A stretch of DNA of 38,245 nt from Candidatus Pelagibacter sp. (lineage in GTDB: Bacteria; Pseudomonadota; Alphaproteobacteria; Pelagibacterales; Pelagibacteraceae), in the NCBI GenBank assembly GCA_028099475.1, contig JAOHHF010000007.1, forward strand, positions 1-38,245, read 5' to 3'. A program made the position numbers and the translations under genes. The notes beneath the pieces are model-generated. The model ran no database searches, was not told the origin of the DNA, and was given only the letters and a program-made list of their open reading frames with translations. Position 1 is the first letter of the stretch; each line of letters begins with the position of its first letter. Shown one piece after another: positions 23,844-31,994 of the stretch.

Positions 23844-24454
23844 TAATGTGACCAGATATCATCTTTGAATAATGCAAGATCTAAATTAACTCTAGTTTTT
23901 AAAAATTTTAAACTATCTTTATAAAGTTCAATTCTATTTTCTCTTTTTAAAATTTTACTAAGCTCTTCATGAATTTTATGTAAATGAATGACATCGTTAG
24001 CACAATATTTCAATTGTGCAGGTGTTAGCTCACCACCAAAATCTGAACTTTGAAATTGTTTACTAATATCTATATTTATAAATTCTTTTATGAGTGTTTT
24101 TAAAGAATGACTATCAGAATATGATCTTGCTAACTTTGAAGCAATTTTAGTATCAAATATATTATTTGTATCTGTTTTAAGATAGTATTTTATATGAGCC
24201 ATATCTGCACGTCCATAGTGAAATATCTTTGTTATTTTATCATCAACAAGTAATTTCATTAAATTTGGTGCATTATAGTTTTCCCTGTCAAATTGAATAA
24301 TATGAGCATCTGAATTGCCTGATGATAATTGAATTAAACAAAGAGGGTCACGCCTTACATTAAGACCCATAAACTCTCCATCAACTGCTATTAGATTGCC
24401 TAAATCCAAATCATCTGGTAAATCGTTTTTGTGAAGTTGAATATTATTACTCAT
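23843..24454 (-). CDS. rnd: Ribonuclease D-like 3'-5' exonuclease
   Basis: A 203-residue protein with the DEDDy exonuclease motifs: Exo I LIAVDGEFMGLNVRRDP, Exo II IFHYGRADMAHIKYYL, Exo III LKYCANDVIHLHKIHEEL with Tyr four residues before Asp. It lacks the C-terminal HRDC domain of E. coli RNase D (375 residues), as is usual for the short alphaproteobacterial form, and should trim tRNA or other RNA 3' ends. I chose the ATG at 24454 because the longer frame to 24490 would run into the divergent gene. It is the first gene of the 14-gene minus-strand run. Confidence 0.85.
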   Translation of the reverse strand: MSNNIQLHKNDLPDDLDLGNLIAVDGEFMGLNVRRDPLCLIQLSSGNSDAHIIQFDRENYNAPNLMKLLVDDKITKIFHYGRADMAHIKYYLKTDTNNIFDTKIASKLARSYSDSHSLKTLIKEFINIDISKQFQSSDFGGELTPAQLKYCANDVIHLHKIHEELSKILKRENRIELYKDSLKFLKTRVNLDLALFKDDIWSH

Positions 24455-24465
24455 TTCTAAAGATA

Positions 24466-24471
24466 TATAAT
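24466..24471. promoter_or_regulatory. Shared -10-like element between divergent rnd and NDUFA9-like genes
   Basis: Only 26 bases separate the divergent starts. TATAAT at 24466-24471 on the plus strand lies within the near-palindrome TATATATAA, so each strand carries a -10-like hexamer close to its own ATG. The predicted start on the plus strand would lie within about three bases of the ATG at 24481. No clear -35 is seen on either strand. Confidence 0.3.
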
Positions 24472-24480
24472 GGAATTCAA

Positions 24481-25458
24481 ATGAAAGCAAAAAATTGTCT
24501 AATTTTTGGTGGCAGTGGTCAAATAGGTCGTAACTTGATCAGAAAGCTTACAAAAAATAATTATAAAGTAACTGTTGTCACAAGAAATATTCATCAAAAA
24601 AGCTATAAAATCAAAACGCAAGCAAATGCAGGCTATATTGACATAGTTGAGGCAAATATCTTTGATGAAAAGAAAATTAGAGCTCTTTTTAAGGAAGCAG
24701 ATATCTGTATCAATCTAATAGGAATTTTATTTGAAAAAAAAAGAGGCAATACATTTAAAAATATTCATTCAGTTTTGCCATCATTAATAGCTAAACTTTG
24801 CAAAGAATATGGCTTAAAACATTTTATTCATTTATCTGCTTTAGGGATAAATGATTCACTCGATTCAGATTATGCAAAAAGCAAATTAGAAGGTGAGGCG
24901 AATATTTTAAAAAATTTTCCTCTAGCAACAATTTTAAGACCTTCAGTTGTGTATTCGATAGATGATAATTTTACTACAAATTTTATGACTTTACTAAATA
25001 GATTACCTGCATTTCCCCTTTATTATAATGGCCAGACAAAATTTGAGCCTATTCATTGTTCAGATTTAACAGACATAATTTATCATATAATTTCTAAAAA
25101 TATTTATTCTAAAATTATAGAATGCGTAGGTCCAGAAGTTATATCTATGAAACAAATTTTAGAAAAATTACTAATATTAATAAATAAAAAAAGAATTTTA
25201 TTACCTTTTCCATTACCAATAGCAAAACTAACTGCGACTCTTTTTGAGATTTTGCCCAATCCATTACTTACAAGAGATCAATTAAAGCTGCTAAAGTACG
25301 ATAATATAAAATCTGGAAAATACAAAACCAACTCAGAAATTGGAATCCCAAGTGTTAGATTTTTTGATCAAGAAGTAAAAAAATATAGTTATATGTGGAG
25401 AGAAGGTGGTCAATTTTCTACTGAAAAGTATATATCAGAAAATAAAAAAAATAATTAA
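24481..25458 (+). CDS. NAD(P)-binding protein of the complex I NDUFA9 / atypical SDR family
   Basis: A 325-residue Rossmann protein. The N-terminal nucleotide motif is CLIFGGSGQIGRNLIRKL; VEANIFDEKKIRALFKEADICINLIGIL, HFIHLSALG and YAKSKLEGEANIL (atypical catalytic Tyr-x-x-x-Lys) follow, then RPSVVYSIDDNF and EPIHCSDLTDII. This series matches the NDUFA9-type proteins found in alphaproteobacteria, relatives of the mitochondrial complex I accessory subunit. The role in the bacterium is unclear (quinone chemistry or complex I assembly). The gene is single, facing away from rnd and ending three bases before the gcrA stop on the other strand. Confidence 0.82.
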   Translation: MKAKNCLIFGGSGQIGRNLIRKLTKNNYKVTVVTRNIHQKSYKIKTQANAGYIDIVEANIFDEKKIRALFKEADICINLIGILFEKKRGNTFKNIHSVLPSLIAKLCKEYGLKHFIHLSALGINDSLDSDYAKSKLEGEANILKNFPLATILRPSVVYSIDDNFTTNFMTLLNRLPAFPLYYNGQTKFEPIHCSDLTDIIYHIISKNIYSKIIECVGPEVISMKQILEKLLILINKKRILLPFPLPIAKLTATLFEILPNPLLTRDQLKLLKYDNIKSGKYKTNSEIGIPSVRFFDQEVKKYSYMWREGGQFSTEKYISENKKNN

Positions 25459-25461
25459 CTT

Positions 25462-25956
25462 TTAAGCTGATTGAATTTTTTTTTTAATAAATTCTGGCAC
25501 TTCTTCTTTTTCAGTTGCTTCTTCTTTTTTCCCTTTAGGTTGATAAGCATATAAAAGATGTAATTTGCAATAAGAAAAATCTTTTAGGGATGATCTTCCA
25601 CAAAAATAAAAAGACGTTTCATCTGGATGTCCAATTGGCCATTTACAACAACTTTCGTCTAACTCTTCCAATTGTTTAGGGTTTTCTGGTTCAAAATCTT
25701 TTTCAATAATTAACGATTTAAATTTACTTTTTCTTCCTAATTTAGGATTATTATTTTTTTCTATTTGAGAATTTTCAAAAATTTGATTTGAAGTAGCAGC
25801 TCTAGTTTTAATCTTTGCAGATAAATTCAAACGATGCGCTTTTCCAATAACCGCATTTCTGCTGATGCCACCAATAATCTCTGCAATTTGACTTGCTGTG
25901 TTTCCCTTACCCCAAAGCTCTTTTAGTTTGTTAACTTTTTGATCGTTCCAGCTCAT
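25462..25956 (-). CDS. gcrA: GcrA cell-cycle regulator
   Basis: GcrA binds sigma-70 RNA polymerase and activates promoters carrying methylated GANTC sites in alphaproteobacteria. The 164-residue protein starts with the hallmark MSWNDQKVNKLKELWGKG, then the helix-turn-helix segment SQIAEIIGGISRNAVIGKAHRL; a variable linker leads to the sigma-binding C-terminal domain with CCKWPIGHPDE, FYFCGRSS and SYCKLHLLYAY. All are as in Caulobacter GcrA. The upstream region (25957-26126) has no GANTC site that I can see. The cell-cycle methylase CcrM is not in the window. Confidence 0.92.
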   Translation of the reverse strand: MSWNDQKVNKLKELWGKGNTASQIAEIIGGISRNAVIGKAHRLNLSAKIKTRAATSNQIFENSQIEKNNNPKLGRKSKFKSLIIEKDFEPENPKQLEELDESCCKWPIGHPDETSFYFCGRSSLKDFSYCKLHLLYAYQPKGKKEEATEKEEVPEFIKKKIQSA

Positions 25957-26126
25957 AATCTATATGTTGTACTAAAATTATTAAATATGACTATATACAG
26001 ACATGAGTTAGATTTAAACAAGCAATATATATGAGTTATCAACATATAAAGATAAAAATTGGCTTATTTATATTTTCAATCATAACTTGTATCTAATAAT
26101 TTAAATTTATAAAAACTAAAAAAAAT

Positions 26127-27293
26127 ATGAGTTATTTGGCCAAAAATTATAATAGAAAAAAAATTTCATTTAAATATGGAAAGGGAAGTTTTTTATATTC
26201 AACTAATGGAAAAAAATATTTAGATTTTGTTCAGGGCATAGCTGTAAATTCCTTAGGACATGCACATCCGAAATTAGTAAATGCCATAAATAAACAATCA
26301 AAAAAACTTTGGCACGTTTCAAATGCATTTCAAATTCCAGAAGGAGAAAAGTTAGCAAAAAAACTAGCTAAAAAAACTTTTGCTGACTATATTATGTTTC
26401 AAAATAGTGGTGCAGAAGCTACAGAAGCTGCAATAAAAGTTGCAAGAAGATATTTTTATTCAATTGGAAAGCCTAAAAAAAATAGAATTTTATGTGTTAA
26501 AAATAGTTTTCATGGAAGAACACTAGCAGCAATATATGCAAGTGGCTCAAAAAAGATGACAGAAGGTTTTGGACCAAAAGTAACTGGTTTTGATCATTTT
26601 AATTTTGCTGACCACAAATCTTTAAAAAAGAAAATTACCAAAAATACAGCAGCTATAATGGTTGAAACTATCATGGGTGAAGGGGGGATTAAGGTAATTC
26701 CAGATTGGTGTTTAAGAGAGCTTAGAAAAATTTGTAACAAAAAAAATATTCTATTGATACTAGATGAGGTCCAATGTGGAATCGGAAGATCAGGTGATTT
26801 CTTTGCTTTTGAAAAATCAAAGGTAAAACCAGATATTGTTCCAATTGCAAAAGGTATTGGAGGTGGATTTCCAATAGGAGCAGTTTTAATGAATAAAAAA
26901 GTGGCTTCTGGAATGACTGCCGGAACTCACGGATCTACTTTTGGTGGCAATCCATTAGCAATGACAGTTGGTAATTCTGTGATGGATATAATTTCAAATA
27001 AGAAATTTTTAAAAAATGTTAAAAGAATTTCAGAACATTTTCTATCTAATCTTAATAAAATAAAAGATGAATATCCTAATATTATTAAAGAAATAAGAGG
27101 CAGAGGTTTGTTGATTGGAATACAACTTAAAATAGATCAAACAAAGTTTATAAAGATGCTTATGGAAAATAATTTATTAACAATAAGAGCAGCTGAAAAT
27201 GTTGTTAGAATTTTACCGCCACTTAATGTGAAAAAAAATGAAATTAATCAATCACTAAAAATAATAAAAAAAGTTTGTTCAGAATTAAATTAA
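26127..27293 (+). CDS. argD: Acetylornithine aminotransferase
   Basis: A 388-residue PLP-dependent class III aminotransferase of arginine synthesis. The PLP lysine is in VPIAKGIGGGFPIGAV near residue 250; other blocks are DFVQGIAVNSLGHAHP, FQNSGAEATEAAIKVAR, FHGRTLAAI, LILDEVQCGIGRSG and THGSTFGGNPLA. It is transcribed with argF (one base between them). A -10-like TATAAA at 26108-26113 lies 13 bases before the ATG, implying a short leader. The 170-base spacer between gcrA and argD holds no ORF, tRNA or strong hairpin that I can see. Confidence 0.93.
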   Translation: MSYLAKNYNRKKISFKYGKGSFLYSTNGKKYLDFVQGIAVNSLGHAHPKLVNAINKQSKKLWHVSNAFQIPEGEKLAKKLAKKTFADYIMFQNSGAEATEAAIKVARRYFYSIGKPKKNRILCVKNSFHGRTLAAIYASGSKKMTEGFGPKVTGFDHFNFADHKSLKKKITKNTAAIMVETIMGEGGIKVIPDWCLRELRKICNKKNILLILDEVQCGIGRSGDFFAFEKSKVKPDIVPIAKGIGGGFPIGAVLMNKKVASGMTAGTHGSTFGGNPLAMTVGNSVMDIISNKKFLKNVKRISEHFLSNLNKIKDEYPNIIKEIRGRGLLIGIQLKIDQTKFIKMLMENNLLTIRAAENVVRILPPLNVKKNEINQSLKIIKKVCSELN

Positions 27294-27294
27294 A

Positions 27295-28224
27295 ATGAAA
27301 CATTTTATAAATTTAAAAGATATACCTGCTAAAGATCTTAGAAAAATTATTGTTGACACAAAAAAAAGAAAAAAATTGAGAGAAAAGTTAAATACTCTAC
27401 AGGTTGATAAGGGGGCTCCATTAAAGGGTAAAATGCTTATTCAAATGTTTGAAAAAGCAAGTTCTAGAACAAGAATAAGTTTTTATCTAGCAATAAAGCA
27501 GCTTGGAGGAGGAACTTTAACTCTAAGATCCAATGAATTACACCTTGGCCAAGGTGGTGAAAGTATATCAGATACAGCCAAAATACTATCAACTTATGGT
27601 GACGGATTTATGTTAAGAACAGATAGTGATAAAAAGATTGAAGATTTTAAAAAATATTTATCAATTCCAATAATAAACGGCTTAAGTCCATCTTCACATC
27701 CAACACAAGTTTTATCTGATATTTTTACCGCTGAAGAAATAAAAAAAAAACCAATTTCAAAATTAAATATTTGTTGGATTGGAGACTCCAATAATGTTTT
27801 GGATAGTTTGATTGCAGCATCTGTTAAATTTTCATTTAAGCTTAGCATAGGATGTCCTAAAAATTTTGAACCAGGTAAAGAAGTCAGAGCATGGGTAAAG
27901 CAAAATAATAAAAAAATATTTATTTATAATGATCCAAAAAAAGCTGTTATTGGAGCGGATGTCATATTTTCAGACAAAGTTATATCGCTTAATGATAAAG
28001 TGAATAAAAAGAAAAAAATGGAAAAATTTAAAAAATTTAAGATAGATAAAAAATTAATGAGTTATGCAAAGAAAGATTGTATTTTTCTTCACTGTTTACC
28101 TCGTGGTTCAGAAGTAAGTGATGAAGTTTTTTTGGGAAAAAAATCTCATGTATGGCAACAAGCTCTTAACAGAGTTCATGTTCAAAAAAGTATATTATTA
28201 TATTGTTTTGGAAAATTAAGGTAG
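27295..28224 (+). CDS. argF: Ornithine carbamoyltransferase
   Basis: ArgF makes citrulline from ornithine and carbamoyl phosphate. The 309-residue protein has the carbamoyl phosphate loop EKASSRTRISFYLA (about residues 50-63), the substrate motif HPTQVLSDIFTAEE, and the cysteine loop IFLHCLPRGSEVSDEVF; the usual HCLPAHRG is slightly shortened to HCLPRG. It starts one base after argD, so translation is probably coupled. The 3' end overlaps the cytochrome c gene on the other strand by nine bases. Confidence 0.93.
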   Translation: MKHFINLKDIPAKDLRKIIVDTKKRKKLREKLNTLQVDKGAPLKGKMLIQMFEKASSRTRISFYLAIKQLGGGTLTLRSNELHLGQGGESISDTAKILSTYGDGFMLRTDSDKKIEDFKKYLSIPIINGLSPSSHPTQVLSDIFTAEEIKKKPISKLNICWIGDSNNVLDSLIAASVKFSFKLSIGCPKNFEPGKEVRAWVKQNNKKIFIYNDPKKAVIGADVIFSDKVISLNDKVNKKKKMEKFKKFKIDKKLMSYAKKDCIFLHCLPRGSEVSDEVFLGKKSHVWQQALNRVHVQKSILLYCFGKLR

Positions 28225-28755
28225 TGGTATTGGACTATCAGAATTTTGATTTAAATATTTTATAACTGAGGCTCTATCTTTTTCTTTTCTTAATCCAGCA
28301 AATGCCATTTTTGTTCCCTTAATCCATTTTGCAGGTTTTGTTAAGTAACCGTTTAATTCTTCAAAAGTCCATTCTTTGTCAAATGATGCTAAAGCTTTAG
28401 AGTATTTATAATCTGTAACGGCTCCAGTTTTTCTTCCAACTACGTTATATAAAGCAGGACCAATATTATTTTTTCCACCTTTAACAATGGAGTGACACGC
28501 AGCACATTTTTTAAAAACTTTTTCTCCTAAAGCAATATCTCCCATCGCCATTAATGCAGCTATATCAATTTTTTCCTCCACAGCTATCTCTGTTGACGAT
28601 GATACTGTTGTAGTTTGCTCCACATCAACCGCATATCCAGGAGTTTTTGGTTTTTCTACATGAAATATGACTTTTGATAATTTGCTTATACCAATAAGTA
28701 AAAGTGCAACCATTAATACAGCAGCTACTATTTTATTAATTTCAAAAGAATCCAT
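28216..28755 (-). CDS. Membrane-anchored cytochrome c (CycM/c552 type)
   Basis: A 179-residue protein with an N-terminal uncleaved membrane anchor (about residues 8-30), a flexible linker rich in Thr, Ser, Val and Glu, and one class I cytochrome c domain. Haem is attached at KKCAACHSIV (about residues 82-91) with axial His; the axial Met is in GTKMAFAGL. Conserved GPALYNVVGRKTG is also there. Such proteins carry electrons from the bc1 complex to cytochrome oxidase at the periplasmic face. It is divergent from kdsB in the cytochrome c / kdsB / pheA order common in alphaproteobacteria. Confidence 0.92.
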   Translation of the reverse strand: MDSFEINKIVAAVLMVALLLIGISKLSKVIFHVEKPKTPGYAVDVEQTTTVSSSTEIAVEEKIDIAALMAMGDIALGEKVFKKCAACHSIVKGGKNNIGPALYNVVGRKTGAVTDYKYSKALASFDKEWTFEELNGYLTKPAKWIKGTKMAFAGLRKEKDRASVIKYLNQNSDSPIPLP

Positions 28756-28826
28756 TTTTTCTAAATATTATTTTTGGAACATATATCACGATAAATTAAA
28801 AAATTACTAAAATTTAATGTATAAAT

Positions 28827-28856
28827 TTGCCTCTATTTGTATTTAAAAGGTATAAT
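28827..28856 (+). promoter_or_regulatory. Predicted promoter of kdsB-pheA
   Basis: TTGCCT (28827-28832), an 18-base spacer and a perfect TATAAT (28851-28856). The start would be near 28863, ten bases before the ATG at 28873. The -10 lies inside the longer open frame that begins at 28837, which supports the shorter kdsB start. Confidence 0.55.
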
Positions 28857-28872
28857 ATTATTTCAATTATCT

Positions 28873-29604
28873 ATGAAAACATTAACCATTATACCCTCAC
28901 GACTGTCAGCAACTAGGCTACCAGGCAAACCTTTGTTAAAAATAAACGATTTATCAATTATATCCAATGTATTTAAAAGAGCTCAAGAGGCAAATATTGG
29001 TGATGTAATTGTTGCGGCTGAGGATCAAGAAATAGTAGATGATGTTGTTAAAAATGGAGGCAGAGCCATTTTAACAAGCAAAAAGCACAAGACAGGAACT
29101 GATAGAATTTATGAGGCATTACAAAAACTTGATGTAAAAGATGTAGATTTGATAATGAATTTACAAGGTGATGAGCCAGCAATTAATATTAAAGATATTA
29201 TAAGTCTAAATAATAATATGATTAGCAATCAATCCAAAATGGGTACTCTTGCTGCAAAAATGAAAGATCTCAAAGACCTAGATAACGAAAATATTGTAAA
29301 AGTAATAACTAACAAAAATTTAAATAATGACGAATTTTCTCAAGCAAAGAATTTTTTCAGAAGATCACCAGAAATAGCTAATATTTATCACCATATAGGA
29401 ATTTATTGTTATTCAACTGAAACATTAAAAAAATTTGTTGGACTAAATCAATCAAAAAATGAAATTGAAAATAGATTAGAACAGTTGAGAGCATTAGATA
29501 ATAATATCGATATAAATGTTGCGCTTGCAAGCTCTACCCCAATAGGAGTTGATACAGAGGAAGATTATCTAGCCTTAAAAAAAATTATGGAATATAAAGT
29601 TTAA
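28873..29604 (+). CDS. kdsB: 3-deoxy-manno-octulosonate cytidylyltransferase
   Basis: KdsB activates Kdo with CTP for LPS core assembly. The 243-residue protein has the nucleotide-binding start TIIPSRLSATRLPGKPLLKI, VVAAEDQEI, KHKTGTDRIYEAL, DLIMNLQGDEPAI with the metal-binding Asp, HHIGIYCYSTETL, and LEQLRALDNNIDI. I chose the ATG at 28873 over 28837 because the family begins at the TIIPSR strand and a promoter lies just upstream. It overlaps pheA by one base (TAATG). Confidence 0.93.
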   Translation: MKTLTIIPSRLSATRLPGKPLLKINDLSIISNVFKRAQEANIGDVIVAAEDQEIVDDVVKNGGRAILTSKKHKTGTDRIYEALQKLDVKDVDLIMNLQGDEPAINIKDIISLNNNMISNQSKMGTLAAKMKDLKDLDNENIVKVITNKNLNNDEFSQAKNFFRRSPEIANIYHHIGIYCYSTETLKKFVGLNQSKNEIENRLEQLRALDNNIDINVALASSTPIGVDTEEDYLALKKIMEYKV

Positions 29605-30440
29605 TGGCAAAAATTTATTTTCAGGGCACTTTTGGAGCATACTCACATTTAGCTGCATTGTCAGTTGATCCAGATGCAGAAATAATTCCTTGTAAAACTT
29701 TTGATGATTGTTTTAATAAAGCAAATCTTGAGCCAGATTGTAAAATAATTATTCCAGAGTCGAATAGAATTACTGGAAATATTGGTATTGAATATTTAAT
29801 ATTCAAACATAGGCTGAATATTTACAAAGAACATTTTCAAAAAATTGAACATAATTTATTAGGTCAACCTGGTGCAAAACTTAATGATATAAAAGAAGTA
29901 TATTCTCACGCACAAGGTTTGTCTCAATGTTCAAAATTTATAAAAGAAAATAATATAATAGAGCACATTAGAGCAGACACTGCTGGTTCTGCAGAAATGA
30001 TTTCAAAGACAAAAGATATTAAGCAAGGAGCGATAGCATCTTCACTAAGTGCTCAAATTTATGGACTAGATATTATTAAAAAAAATATTGAAAATGAAAG
30101 TGGCAATTTAACAAGATTTTTAGTAATGGGAAAAAATATTTCTCAACCCGAATTTGGAGATAATAAATATATTACTACATTTTTATTTAAACTTAAAAGC
30201 AAGCCCGCTGCACTCTATCAATCTCTAGGTGGATTTGCAATTAACGGCGTTAACTTAACTAAATTACAAAGTTATCCTGAAAAAAATACTTTCGATTCAT
30301 TCTTTTTTTTATGTGATTTGGATGGTCACATTGAAGACATAAAAGTCCAAAAATCTTTAGAAGAGCTAGGCCTTCATTGTGAGGATTTTCACGTCTTAGG
30401 TGTTTTTGAGGCTGATAAGTTAAGAGAGAAAAAAAATTAA
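29604..30440 (+). CDS. pheA: Prephenate dehydratase
   Basis: A 278-residue monofunctional prephenate dehydratase without chorismate mutase domain. Catalytic domain: FQGTFGAYSHLAAL, PESNRITGNIGIEYL, SHAQGLSQCSKFI, DTAGSAEMIS, and NLTRFLVMGKN with the catalytic Thr-Arg-Phe. The C-terminal ACT domain has SKPAALYQSLGGFAINGVNLTKLQSYP (in parts) and the ESRP-like LQSYPEKNT, the phenylalanine-binding site, so feedback inhibition is likely. Cotranscribed with kdsB. No clear terminator follows; the SRP RNA promoter begins eight bases after the stop. Confidence 0.93.
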   Translation: MAKIYFQGTFGAYSHLAALSVDPDAEIIPCKTFDDCFNKANLEPDCKIIIPESNRITGNIGIEYLIFKHRLNIYKEHFQKIEHNLLGQPGAKLNDIKEVYSHAQGLSQCSKFIKENNIIEHIRADTAGSAEMISKTKDIKQGAIASSLSAQIYGLDIIKKNIENESGNLTRFLVMGKNISQPEFGDNKYITTFLFKLKSKPAALYQSLGGFAINGVNLTKLQSYPEKNTFDSFFFLCDLDGHIEDIKVQKSLEELGLHCEDFHVLGVFEADKLREKKN

Positions 30441-30447
30441 TCTTTTC

Positions 30448-30477
30448 TTGTAGAATAGAAAATATAACTGCTATAAT
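30448..30477 (+). promoter_or_regulatory. Promoter of the SRP RNA
   Basis: TTGTAG (30448-30453), an 18-base spacer and perfect TATAAT (30472-30477). The predicted start, near 30484, coincides with the 5' end of the SRP RNA stem, giving independent support to both. Confidence 0.65.
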
Positions 30478-30483
30478 AGTTTT

Positions 30484-30567
30484 GGAGGCTAGAGGTGGAT
30501 GCTGCTTGAACCCGACCAGATCCTAACGGAAGCAGTTGTAGAGACAGTTATTCAGGTTCTAGTCTCC
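30484..30567 (+). ncRNA. ffs: Signal recognition particle RNA (4.5S, small bacterial type)
   Basis: About 84 bases forming a rod-like hairpin. The ends GGAGGCTAGA and TCTAGTCTCC pair (one G-U). The conserved domain IV core is present as GACCAGATCCTAACGGAAGCAG, given here in part, with the symmetric and asymmetric loops (ACCAGA and GGAAGCAG) that bind Ffh. The tetraloop is UAAC instead of the usual GGAA; it belongs to the URRC/UMAC type, which can take a GNRA-like fold. The gene precedes dnaX, ybaB and recR, a common proteobacterial order, and dnaX starts 15 bases after its end. Confidence 0.9.
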
Positions 30568-30581
30568 TAAAAATAAATAAA

Positions 30582-31994
30582 ATGAATAATAATTCTAAGG
30601 TATTAGCATTAAAGTATAGACCTCAAACTTTTGAAGATCTTATTGGTCAGGAGGTGGTGGCTGAAACTATAACAAATTCAATTAAAGCAGACAAAATACC
30701 TAATGCTTACTTATTTACAGGAATAAGAGGAATTGGTAAAACTACAACTGCTAGGATTGTAGCAAAAGGACTTAATTGTTCAAACGGCATAAATAATTTA
30801 TGCAAAGAAGATTTATGTGATAATTGTAAATCTATAGCTGACTCTAGTCATATCGATGTGCTTGAAATGGATGCGGCTAGCAAAACAGGTGTAGACGATG
30901 TAAGAGATTTAATTGAATTTTCTAGATATGGTCCAACTTCAGCAAAATATAAGATTTTTATAATTGATGAAGTTCATATGTTAAGTAAACAAGCGTTCAA
31001 CGCTTTGTTAAAAACACTTGAAGAACCACCAGAATATTTAAAATTTATTTTTGCAACTACAGAAATTAAAAAAATACCTATTACAGTAGTTTCGAGGTGT
31101 CAAAGATTTGATTTATCTAGAATTAAATCATCAGAATTATTTGAGTTTATTAAAAACATAAAAGAAAAAGAAAATGGCAAAGCATCGGATGAAGCTTTAA
31201 AATTAATTGTAAAAATATCAGAAGGATCTGTAAGAGATGCACTATCTTTATTGGATAGAGCTTTACTAAGCTTAGATGAAAAAACAGAACTAGATCTTAA
31301 TGCTGCACAAAAAATTTTTGGATATTTTGACAAATCTCAGTTGATTAACTTATTTGAATTAATATTAAGAGGTGAAGAGGAAAAAGTTATTAATATTTAT
31401 AGAAAAATATATGATCAGGGAGTTGAGCCAAAAGTATTTATTAATGATTTTTTAGAGATACTATATTACTTTAAAAATATAAATTCACTATCTTTGGAAA
31501 GTACAAATTTTTCTCTCAATGATGAGGAATTTTCAAAAATTAAAGATATTTCCAATCAGGTAGACTCTGAAGTTTTAATTTTATTTTGGCAGTTTGCAAT
31601 ATCTTCGCTTGAAGAATTAGACATAGTTTCTAATCAACATCTATCAATTGAAATGTTTTTAATAAGATTAATGCATTTAAGTTCAATTAAGTTTAATAAA
31701 AATTTAGATCAAGAAGAAAGTAATGATGTTTTAGATAATCAAAAAGCAAAAGAAGAAAATAAAAAGGATTTTGATGATAACTCTAGAACTGTTAATCAAA
31801 TAAAAAATATAGCTCAAGAGGAAAAACAGAAACCAGAAGTTAAACCAGAGATAAAAGCAATTGATAAAAATTTAATCAATTCATTTGATGATCTTCTTAG
31901 TGTCTGTACCTCAAAAAAAGAAGTTAAATTAAAATATGAACTAGAAAAAAATTTGAAAGAAATAGAGTTGAAATCTCTTTTAATGATAATTTAG
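30582..31994 (+). CDS. dnaX: DNA polymerase III subunit tau/gamma, zero-frame part
   Basis: DnaX is the ATPase of the clamp loader and, in its long form, ties polymerase, helicase and loader together. The 470-residue zero-frame product has Walker A FTGIRGIGKTTTARI (about residues 47-61), zinc cysteines (CKEDLCDNCKS and the earlier LNCSN), Walker B IFIIDEVHML, SRC motif VVSRCQRFDLSR and sensor 2 EGSVRDALSLLDRAL, then domain III and a charged linker. It should continue into the C-terminal domain V but stops at TAG (31992-31994) shortly after an A7 run. The expected C-terminus is encoded in the -1 frame directly downstream (next entries). The truncated form resembles a gamma-type product. Confidence 0.92.
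   Translation: MNNNSKVLALKYRPQTFEDLIGQEVVAETITNSIKADKIPNAYLFTGIRGIGKTTTARIVAKGLNCSNGINNLCKEDLCDNCKSIADSSHIDVLEMDAASKTGVDDVRDLIEFSRYGPTSAKYKIFIIDEVHMLSKQAFNALLKTLEEPPEYLKFIFATTEIKKIPITVVSRCQRFDLSRIKSSELFEFIKNIKEKENGKASDEALKLIVKISEGSVRDALSLLDRALLSLDEKTELDLNAAQKIFGYFDKSQLINLFELILRGEEEKVINIYRKIYDQGVEPKVFINDFLEILYYFKNINSLSLESTNFSLNDEEFSKIKDISNQVDSEVLILFWQFAISSLEELDIVSNQHLSIEMFLIRLMHLSSIKFNKNLDQEESNDVLDNQKAKEENKKDFDDNSRTVNQIKNIAQEEKQKPEVKPEIKAIDKNLINSFDDLLSVCTSKKEVKLKYELEKNLKEIELKSLLMII

Noticed and set aside
25957..26126. GANTC methylation sites or a regulatory RNA upstream of gcrA and argD
   Set aside because: I found no GANTC and no strong hairpin in this spacer.
28837..28872. Longer kdsB start
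   Set aside because: It contains the TATAAT promoter element, and KdsB proteins begin at the TIIPSR strand.
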